From: Clostridiales bacterium
GTDB lineage: Bacteria; Bacillota; Clostridia; Oscillospirales; Oscillospiraceae
Length of the DNA stretch: 35,649 nucleotides
Reading direction: 5' to 3'
Assembly: GCA_022781505.1 (NCBI GenBank)
Contig: JALETK010000174.1
Location: 1-35,649 of the forward strand
Shown: piece after piece, positions 24,264 to 30,826 of the stretch
Layout of the letters: every line of letters begins with the position of its first letter
Numbering within the stretch: the first letter of the stretch is position 1
The notes under the pieces: model-generated
Told to the model about the DNA's origin: nothing
What the model saw: only the letters and a program-made list of their open reading frames with translations
Databases searched by the model: none
Program-made: the position numbers and the translations under genes

Positions 24264-25499
24264 ATGAAAAAACTGTTCGCAATGCTGTTGGTATTTGCAA
24301 TGCTGTTCGCTTTGACAGCCTGCGCCACCAACAAAGAACCCGGCACCCCCGATTCCACAACCGCCAGCACCGGTGACACATCCAAAGACACCACCTCCGG
24401 CAATGAGGACACCACGGAGCCTGCCTCCTCTGACCCCATTCGGATCGGCGTGGTCTCCACCTTCTCCGGCTCCAACTCCGGCCACGGCCAGTATTGCAAG
24501 GAGGGCGTGGAGCTCTGGCTGGACAATGTGAATGCCAACGGCGGTATTCTGGGCCGCCCCGTAGAAATTGTCTACGAGGACAACGGCGAGACCAACCAGG
24601 AATACCAGAACGCTTTCATTAAGATGCTCAGCGAGGACAATGTCAGCGCCATCTACAGCAACGGCTATTCCGATCAGGTCACCCTGGTTTCCCCCGATGT
24701 GGAGAGCTATGGAATCCCCTTCCTGGCGGGCAACAGCTCCCAGGCCTGCCTGGACAGCGGATATGACTATTACTGGATGCTCCGCCTGTCCGACGCCATT
24801 GTCTCCCCCACCATGGCCAACGCCTGTGTTGACCTGCTGTCCATGACCAATGTGGCGCTGCTGCAGGTCAATGACAGCTACGGCGACGGCATGGCCGAGT
24901 ATGTGGTGAAGGCCCTGGAGGGGAAGAACGTGAATGTGGCCCTCCGGCTGAGCTTCGACGCCGAGGAGACCCAGTTCAACTCCTACCTGGCCCAGGTGCA
25001 GAACGCCGGTGTGGACGGCATCATCGCCATTGCCCACCAGGATCAGGCCGCTCTGCTGATGATGCAGGTGGACGCCCTTGGCTTTGATGTTCCCCTCATG
25101 GGCTGCTCCCAGTTCGCCACCTCCCTGGCCATTGACACTGCCGGTGAGACCGCCGACGGCTGGTATTCTCTGGCTGACTGGACCTGCGAGGTCAATTCCG
25201 AATCCGGCGCCGCCTTTGTGAACGCTTACCGGGAAAAGTACGGCCGTGACCCCGACATGCAGTCCGTCTGCTCCTATGATGCCATGCTGCTGCTCCAGGA
25301 CGCCATTGAGAGAGCCGGAACCGACGATCCCGCTGCCATCAACGCAGCCCTGTATGAGACCAACAACGTGGTGGGCGCCATGACCACCTACACCTGCGAC
25401 CCCAACTCCGAGACCGCTTCCCACTGCCTCGGCCAGAGCATTTTCCTCACCCAGACCGTGAATGGCTCCGGCAAGCTGATTGATATTGCCAAGCGCTGA
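24264..25499 (+). CDS. Branched-chain-type ABC transporter substrate-binding lipoprotein
   Basis: The 411-residue product has a lipoprotein signal with lipobox LTAC (Cys20), a Thr/Ser/Asp-rich linker of about 38 residues and a type-1 periplasmic-binding fold. That domain opens IRIGVVSTFSGSNSGHGQYCKEGVELWLDNVNANGGILGRPVEIV, of which the IGVVSTFSGS and GGILGRPVEIVYED parts are family hallmarks. Members bind leucine-type amino acids but also amides, aromatic acids and sugar acids. Given the aldolase and kinase downstream and the YesMN pair upstream, an organic or sugar acid is more likely here. CAGGAGG precedes the ATG. It is followed by a stable hairpin before the permease genes. Confidence 0.92.
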   Translation: MKKLFAMLLVFAMLFALTACATNKEPGTPDSTTASTGDTSKDTTSGNEDTTEPASSDPIRIGVVSTFSGSNSGHGQYCKEGVELWLDNVNANGGILGRPVEIVYEDNGETNQEYQNAFIKMLSEDNVSAIYSNGYSDQVTLVSPDVESYGIPFLAGNSSQACLDSGYDYYWMLRLSDAIVSPTMANACVDLLSMTNVALLQVNDSYGDGMAEYVVKALEGKNVNVALRLSFDAEETQFNSYLAQVQNAGVDGIIAIAHQDQAALLMMQVDALGFDVPLMGCSQFATSLAIDTAGETADGWYSLADWTCEVNSESGAAFVNAYREKYGRDPDMQSVCSYDAMLLLQDAIERAGTDDPAAINAALYETNNVVGAMTTYTCDPNSETASHCLGQSIFLTQTVNGSGKLIDIAKR

Positions 25500-25538
25500 T
25501 TTTCTTCGATCCTTTCCTCCATGAACCCCTTTTACCCA

Positions 25539-25580
25539 GGCGATTTCCGCATACGGCTAAGGCCGTATGCGGAAATCGCC
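25539..25580 (+). promoter_or_regulatory. Intra-operon 19-bp hairpin (attenuator or RNA-stability element)
   Basis: GGCGATTTCCGCATACGGC (25539-25557) pairs perfectly with 25562-25580 around a TAAG loop. No T-run follows, so it is not a full terminator. Its place between the binding-protein and permease genes fits a device that protects the upstream message from 3' decay and gives excess binding protein. Confidence 0.7.
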
Positions 25581-25623
25581 GAAGCAGCAATCCACCGTAT
25601 TTTGTTTGAAAGGGTGCCCCATT

Positions 25624-26487
25624 ATGTATCTTCAACTTCTCATTGTAGGCATTGCCATGGGTATGATCTATGCCCTTTTGTCCCTGGGCATTGTGCTGCT
25701 GGTTCGCGCCGTGGGCGTTCTGAACTTTGCGGAGGGCCAGCTCTTTATGCTCGGCGCCTACGTCACCTATGCGCTGACCTATCAGGCGGGACTGCCGCTC
25801 TATGCCACGCTGATCATTGCGATTGTGATTTTTGCCCTGTTTGGCGTGCTGTTCATGTTCTCCGTGTACTGGCCCCTGCGGAAATCCACCTGGGGGGCTA
25901 CCATTATCATCAGCTGCCTTGGAGCCTCCACGGTGATTAAAGAGGTGGCGAAGCTGATCTGGGGGAGCAATCCCCTGGTGTATGAGCCCCTGGTAAAGGG
26001 AACCATTTCCATTGCCGGCGCAAAGCTGGAGTATCAGTATCTGTTTATCATCGCCATTTGTATTGTGATGATCATTGGCGTGGAACTTTTGTTTGAAAAA
26101 TTATATGTGGGCCGCATTATGCAGGCGGCCGCGCAGAATAAATATGCCGCGGAGCTTCTGGGCATTGCCACCGTTGTCACTGTGGCGGTGACCTACGCCC
26201 TCAGCGCCACGCTGGTCGGCGTGGGCGGCTGGCTGGTGGCCCCGCTGTTTCTGGTGAGCACATCCCTGGGAGATTTCCTGCTGAAGGGCTTCGCGGGCAT
26301 GGTGATCGGCGGCTACGGTAGCATCAAGGGCGCCGTAATCGGCAGCATTTTCGTGGGAATTGCCGAGTCCTTCTCCGTTCTGATTACCTCCACCTACAAA
26401 AACGCAATCGTATTCCTGATTCTCATTATTTTCCTGATCGTGAAGCCAAAGGGCCTGTTCCGTCCCAAGATTTCCGAGAAAGCGTGA
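25624..26487 (+). CDS. livH: Branched-chain-type ABC transporter permease, LivH-like
   Basis: The 287-residue polytopic protein has about eight membrane segments and the LivH hallmarks MGMIYALLSLGIVLL, GVLNFAEGQLFMLGAY near the N-terminus and GFAGMVIGGYGSIKGAVIGSI near the C-terminus, represented by their cores. It forms half of the membrane channel with the LivM-like protein. ATG 25624 is chosen for its GAAAGGG site; the in-frame ATG at 25567 falls inside the preceding hairpin. The gene symbol denotes the family; leucine need not be the substrate. Confidence 0.9.
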   Translation: MYLQLLIVGIAMGMIYALLSLGIVLLVRAVGVLNFAEGQLFMLGAYVTYALTYQAGLPLYATLIIAIVIFALFGVLFMFSVYWPLRKSTWGATIIISCLGASTVIKEVAKLIWGSNPLVYEPLVKGTISIAGAKLEYQYLFIIAICIVMIIGVELLFEKLYVGRIMQAAAQNKYAAELLGIATVVTVAVTYALSATLVGVGGWLVAPLFLVSTSLGDFLLKGFAGMVIGGYGSIKGAVIGSIFVGIAESFSVLITSTYKNAIVFLILIIFLIVKPKGLFRPKISEKA

Positions 26488-26492
26488 GCGCC

Positions 26493-27530
26493 ATGACAAA
26501 AACAAAGAAGATGAACTGGAAGCGGCTTATTCTGGTCTTGGTTCTGAGCCTGGGGGTATTGTTCCTGTTCTATGGTCTCATCCCCCGGATCTCCGGAACC
26601 TATACCATCACGGTCCTCAACGGGGCGCTCATCTATTATGTGGCCAACATCGGCTGTGCCCTGATGCTGGGGCAGTGCGGCCTTGTGTCCTTTGCCTCTG
26701 TGGCCTTTATGGGCATCGGCGGCTATGCCAGCGCCCTGCTCTCTGTCCGGCTGGGACTCAACCCCTTTGCCTCCATGGTGCTGGCCGCCGCGCTGGCCAT
26801 GGCGGCTGCCTGGCTCCTGGGCCTTGCGCTGATGCGGCTGAACGGAACCTTCTTCACCTTCTCCACCATTGCCCTGGTGCAGATCTGCTACACCATTTTT
26901 AACGGCTGGAAGGAAGTGACCGGCGGCCCCAACGGCATCCCCCAGATTCCCGGCTTTCGCCTGTTTGGGTGGGAGGCAAAGACCTATTTTGCCAATTACT
27001 ACATATTAATAACCCTCTGCATTGTGGCCGCGGCGGTTGCCATCCGGCTGAAGAAAACCAACCTGGGCCGGGCCATGAGCTCCGTCCGGGACAATGAGCT
27101 GGTTGCCATGAGCATGGGCGTCAACGTGTTTCGGACGAAGGTGGTGGCCTTCGCCATCTCCGCCGCCTACGCCGGTTTCGCGGGAGCGGCCCTGGTGCAC
27201 AGCAGCCACTATGTGGTGTCCACCTACTTCACCTTTGACAATGCCACCACCTATATCATCCAGGTGATGGTGGGCGGCGTGTACAATGTGGTGGGCGTGT
27301 TCCTGGGTACCATCCTCATCACCATGCTGCCGGAGTGGCTGCGGCCCCTCCAGGAGTACATCCGGCTGGTCTACGGTCTGGGCGTGATTCTGCTGATGAT
27401 CTTTATGCCCATGGGAATGTGGGGCTCCATGAGCGCCCTGGTAAAGAGAATCAAACGGAAGCTGCACATCCGGAGCAAGATGACTACCATAGGCTGCGGA
27501 ACTTTTGCACAGGAGGCTGAGACGCAATGA
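26493..27530 (+). CDS. livM: Branched-chain-type ABC transporter permease, LivM-like
   Basis: The 345-residue membrane protein has about nine hydrophobic segments and the LivM landmarks ANIGCALMLGQCGLVSFA, GGPNGIPQIPGF and RAMSSVRDNELVAMSMGVNVFRTK, the last being the cytoplasmic loop that docks the ATPases. A basic C-terminal tail of about 40 residues follows the last segment. The gene starts at or just after the LivH stop; ATG 26493 and GTG 26484 are both possible, without a strong ribosome site, which suggests translational coupling. It overlaps the LivG-like gene by four bases. Confidence 0.9.
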   Translation: MTKTKKMNWKRLILVLVLSLGVLFLFYGLIPRISGTYTITVLNGALIYYVANIGCALMLGQCGLVSFASVAFMGIGGYASALLSVRLGLNPFASMVLAAALAMAAAWLLGLALMRLNGTFFTFSTIALVQICYTIFNGWKEVTGGPNGIPQIPGFRLFGWEAKTYFANYYILITLCIVAAAVAIRLKKTNLGRAMSSVRDNELVAMSMGVNVFRTKVVAFAISAAYAGFAGAALVHSSHYVVSTYFTFDNATTYIIQVMVGGVYNVVGVFLGTILITMLPEWLRPLQEYIRLVYGLGVILLMIFMPMGMWGSMSALVKRIKRKLHIRSKMTTIGCGTFAQEAETQ

Positions 27531-28291
27531 ACCCTATTCTGAAGCTGACCGATGTAAACAAGAGCTTCGGCGGTGTTGTGGTTGCGGATCACGTCAACCT
27601 CTCCCTGCTGCCGGGAGAAATCCACGGCCTGATCGGCCCCAACGGCGCGGGGAAAACCACCCTGCTGAACCTCATCTCCGGCATTTATGAGATGGACAGC
27701 GGAAAAATTGAATTCTGCGGGAAGGATATCAGCAAAATGCCGGCCCACAACCGGGCGCGGATGGGCCTGGGCCGCACCTTCCAGACCCCCCGCTTTCTGG
27801 ATAAGACGGACATCGAAGAAAACCTGATGATTGCCAACGACCTGTCTCACAGGATTTCCTTCTTCCGCTCCTTCTGCTCCAAAAAGGACAGGAGCTATTT
27901 GAGGCTGCTGGAGGAGCTGACGGGAATCGCGGGCTTTACCTTCCACCTGGAGGACGACATCTCCAGCCTGACCTTTGGACAGCGGAAGCTGCTGGAGATC
28001 ATCCGGGCCATTCTGGCCCGGCCCAAGGCCATCCTCATTGACGAGCCTGCGGCAGGCCTGAACGGCGCGGAGATTCAGAATGAGATCCGGCTGCTCCAGT
28101 GGGCCACCGGACACATGGGCGTGGGCATTTTGCTCATTGAGCACTCCATGGACATGATCATGAGCGTCTGCCAGACCATAACCGTGCTGAACTTCGGCTG
28201 CGTGATTGCCTGCGGCACGCCGGACGAGATCGCCGGAAATGAAGACGTCATTACCGCGTATTTGGGGAGAGATACGGATGCTGAAGATTAA
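27527..28291 (+). CDS. livG: Branched-chain-type ABC transporter ATPase, LivG-like
   Basis: The 254-residue ATPase has Walker A GPNGAGKTT (37-45), the LivG-typical RMGLGRTFQTPRF Q-loop region, signature LTFGQ (replacing the usual LSxGQ) and Walker B ILIDEPAAGL, with switch His in LIEHSMD. It works with LivF to drive uptake. The ATGA overlap with the LivM stop and the overlap with the next gene show a tightly coupled operon. Confidence 0.93.
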   Translation: MNPILKLTDVNKSFGGVVVADHVNLSLLPGEIHGLIGPNGAGKTTLLNLISGIYEMDSGKIEFCGKDISKMPAHNRARMGLGRTFQTPRFLDKTDIEENLMIANDLSHRISFFRSFCSKKDRSYLRLLEELTGIAGFTFHLEDDISSLTFGQRKLLEIIRAILARPKAILIDEPAAGLNGAEIQNEIRLLQWATGHMGVGILLIEHSMDMIMSVCQTITVLNFGCVIACGTPDEIAGNEDVITAYLGRDTDAED

Positions 28292-29015
28292 GGACTTGCA
28301 TGTAAAATACGGCTCCATCGAGGCGGTAAAGGGCATTGATCTGGAGGTGGGTGACCACTCCATCGTCTGCCTCATCGGCAGCAACGGCGCGGGAAAGACC
28401 TCCCTTCTGAAGGCCATTTCCGGCATGGTGGAGCACACAGGCGTGGTGGAGTGGAACGGGGAAAACATCTCCAGCTATAACAGCGTGAGCATTGCCAAGC
28501 GGGGAGTTCAGCATGTGCCCGAGGGCCGGCAGGTGTTCCCCGGACTGACGGTGTTTGAGAACCTGGAGGTAGGCTGCATCAACTGGCGGGGCTACTTCGG
28601 CAAGCCGGACTATGAAAAGGAACTGGAATATGTCTACACCATGTTCCCCCGGCTGAAAGAGCGCCGGAATCAGCTGGCCTGGAGCCTTTCCGGCGGCGAG
28701 CAGCAGATGCTGGCCATTGGCCGGGCCCTCATGGGCCGCCCCAAGATCCTGCTGCTGGACGAGCCCTCCATGGGCCTTGCGCCGCTGGTGATTGACGAGC
28801 TGTTTGATAAAATCATGGAAATCAACAACACGGGTCTGCCCGTGCTGATGGTGGAGCAGAATGCCCGGAAGGCCCTAAAGGTTTCGGACTATGCCTATGT
28901 GATCAGCCAGGGAAAAATCAGCATGGAGGGCCGGTCCCAGAAGCTGATTCACGATGACCAGGTGATTGCCACCTATTTCGGAAAGCACTGGAAATCCAGC
29001 AAACAAAGACTGTAA
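28278..29015 (+). CDS. livF: Branched-chain-type ABC transporter ATPase, LivF-like
   Basis: The 245-residue ATPase has Walker A GSNGAGKTS (34-42), the LivF-style GVQHVPEGRQVFPGLTV stretch, signature LSGGEQQM and Walker B LLLDEPSMGL. It completes a five-gene transporter: binding protein, two permeases and two ATPases. The start at 28278 has GGGGAGAG upstream inside the LivG gene; a longer frame to 28206 has no site. Only 15 bases separate its stop from the aldolase gene, so transport and catabolism share one transcript. Confidence 0.93.
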   Translation: MLKIKDLHVKYGSIEAVKGIDLEVGDHSIVCLIGSNGAGKTSLLKAISGMVEHTGVVEWNGENISSYNSVSIAKRGVQHVPEGRQVFPGLTVFENLEVGCINWRGYFGKPDYEKELEYVYTMFPRLKERRNQLAWSLSGGEQQMLAIGRALMGRPKILLLDEPSMGLAPLVIDELFDKIMEINNTGLPVLMVEQNARKALKVSDYAYVISQGKISMEGRSQKLIHDDQVIATYFGKHWKSSKQRL

Positions 29016-29030
29016 AGGAGCGCTTACATC

Positions 29031-29681
29031 ATGAATACGAAGGAATTCATTGTTGAAAACAAGGTCATTGTGATTTGCCGCAAGGTGTATGGAGACAGCC
29101 TCCTGAGGCTGGCCGAGGCTCTGTACGACGGCGGCGTAAAGATGATTGAGGTGACCTTTGACCAGGCGGACCCGGACTGCACGGAGAAGACCACCGGCGC
29201 CATGAGAATGCTGCAGGAGCGGTTCCGGGGCGCCATGCGGTTCGGGGCCGGCACGGTGCTGACCACGGAGCAGGTGGATGCGGCCTGCGAGGCAGGGGGA
29301 GAGTATATGATCTCTCCCAACACCAACCTCCAGGTCATTGCCAGAACCAAGGAGCTGGGCCTGGTCTCCATTCCAGGCGCCATGACCCCTACGGAAATTC
29401 TCACCGCCCACGACGCGGGGGCGGACTTTGTGAAGCTGTTCCCCGCCTCCTACCTGGGCATGTCCTATGTGAAGGACATCACCGCCCCCATCAGCCATGT
29501 GAAGCTCCTGGCCACCGGCGGCGTCAACGAGACGAACTTCGGCGGCTATCTGGACGCCGGGTTTGTGGGCGCTGGCGTATCCAGCCGCCTGGCGGACCGG
29601 AAGCTGATTGCCGCCGGGAATTTTGAGGAGATCACCGCCCGGGCCCGGGCCTTTGCGGCCATCTGCGCGGGACAGCGCTGA
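29031..29681 (+). CDS. eda: KDPG/KHG-family aldolase
   Basis: The 216-residue class I aldolase has Glu40 in IEVTF, Arg17 in ICRKV, Thr/Gly-rich GAGTVLT, ISPNTN, IPGAMTPTE and Schiff-base Lys135 in DFVKLFPAS, all standard for the family. It should split a 2-keto-3-deoxy-phospho acid into pyruvate and glyceraldehyde 3-phosphate in the cytoplasm. After IEVTF the usual Arg-containing loop reads DQADPDCTEKTTG, so its substrate may differ from KDPG. AAAGGAG precedes the ATG. It lies between the transporter and the second kinase, which gives the sequence import, phosphorylation and cleavage. Confidence 0.9.
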   Translation: MNTKEFIVENKVIVICRKVYGDSLLRLAEALYDGGVKMIEVTFDQADPDCTEKTTGAMRMLQERFRGAMRFGAGTVLTTEQVDAACEAGGEYMISPNTNLQVIARTKELGLVSIPGAMTPTEILTAHDAGADFVKLFPASYLGMSYVKDITAPISHVKLLATGGVNETNFGGYLDAGFVGAGVSSRLADRKLIAAGNFEEITARARAFAAICAGQR

Positions 29682-29696
29682 GGAAGGGGCCTGCAG

Positions 29697-30725
29697 ATGG
29701 AGCGGAAAAAATTTGTGGGCTTCGGAGAGCTGCTGCTCCGGCTGGCCCCCGACGGCTACCTGCGCTTTCCCCAGGCGGAGCGCTTCAACCTCAACTACAC
29801 CGGCGCGGAGGGAAATATGGCGGTGACCCTGGCCTACATGGGTATGCCCGCCGAGCTGGTGACCAAGCTGCCGGACCATGAGATCGGCCGCTGCGCCCAG
29901 CGAACCCTGGCAAAGTACGGGGTGCAGACGGGCCACATCGCCTATGGGGGAGAGCGGCTTGGGGTGTATTACCTGGAGCGGGGCGCCTCCCAGCGGCCCT
30001 CCAAGATTATCTACGACCGGAAGCACTCCTCCTTCGCCGAGGCGGAGCCCGGGGAGTACGACTGGGATGAGATTTTTCAGGACGCCGGTTGGTTCCACTT
30101 TACGGGTATCACCGCTGCCCTCAGCGATAAGACCGCCGCAGCCTGCCGGGAGGCCTGCGCCGCTGCAAAGCGCCACGGTGTCCGGGTGAGCTGCGACCTC
30201 AACTACCGCAAGAGCCTCTGGACCACGGAGCGGGCCCAGGCGGTGATGCGCCCTCTCATGGAGTATGTGGATGTGCTCATTGCCAATGAGGAGGATTCGG
30301 AGAAGGTTCTGGGCGTCAGCGCCGCCCGCACCGATGTGATTGCCGGAAAGCTGGATGTGGAGGGCTACCGGGAGCTGGCGGAGAAGCTGACGGAAAGCTA
30401 TGGCTTCCAGGCCGTGGCCATCACCCTCCGGGAGTCCATCTCCGCGTCGGTGAACAATTGGTCGGCGCTTTTGTACACCGGCGGCCGGGCCTACCACTCC
30501 CGGAAATACACCATGCAGATTGTGGACCGGGTGGGCGGGGGAGACTCCTTTGCCTCCGGATTGATTTACGCCATGCTGTGGGATTTTGATCCCCAGAAAA
30601 CCGTGGAGTTCGCGGCAGGAGCCTCCTGCCTGAAGCACTCCATTGAGTTTGACTTCAACCTCTCCACCCCGGAGGAGGTATACCAGCTGATCCAGGGCGA
30701 CGGCTCCGGCCGGGTGGTGCGCTGA
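29697..30725 (+). CDS. kdgK: PfkB-family sugar kinase, probable 2-keto-3-deoxygluconate kinase (second copy)
   Basis: The 342-residue paralog of the kinase at 13663 has VGFGELLLRLAPDGYLRF, NYTGAEGNMAVTLAYMG, GWFHFTGIT, VSCDLNYRKSLW and VGGGDSF with base Asp283. Its position directly behind the aldolase gene is the classic kinase-aldolase pair of the lower Entner-Doudoroff route. Two homologous kinases in one locus suggest two different keto-deoxy acids, or a step-specific division of labour, rather than simple redundancy. GAGGAAGGGG lies upstream of the ATG. The operon ends at the hairpin at 30736. Confidence 0.87.
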   Translation: MERKKFVGFGELLLRLAPDGYLRFPQAERFNLNYTGAEGNMAVTLAYMGMPAELVTKLPDHEIGRCAQRTLAKYGVQTGHIAYGGERLGVYYLERGASQRPSKIIYDRKHSSFAEAEPGEYDWDEIFQDAGWFHFTGITAALSDKTAAACREACAAAKRHGVRVSCDLNYRKSLWTTERAQAVMRPLMEYVDVLIANEEDSEKVLGVSAARTDVIAGKLDVEGYRELAEKLTESYGFQAVAITLRESISASVNNWSALLYTGGRAYHSRKYTMQIVDRVGGGDSFASGLIYAMLWDFDPQKTVEFAAGASCLKHSIEFDFNLSTPEEVYQLIQGDGSGRVVR

Positions 30726-30735
30726 AAAAATCGAT

Positions 30736-30781
30736 GCTCCCTCCCGGAAGACAGTGGAAATGCTGTCTTCCGGGAGGGAGC
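30736..30781. terminator. Strong two-way terminator between convergent operons
   Basis: GCTCCCTCCCGGAAGACAG (30736-30754) pairs perfectly with 30763-30781. Six T residues follow on the minus-strand side (AAAAAA at 30725-30730) and GGTTTGT on the plus side. It separates the kinase gene from the ABC-permease gene. Confidence 0.85.
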
Positions 30782-30826
30782 GGTTTGTCTGCCGGAGGCA
30801 AAGAGGCGGCTTAGAGCGCGCCTCCC

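Noticed and set aside
24264-29015. Plain leucine/isoleucine/valine uptake operon
   Set aside because: The five transporter genes fit the family, but the cotranscribed aldolase and kinase and the YesMN pair point to a different ligand; the Liv names are kept only as family labels.
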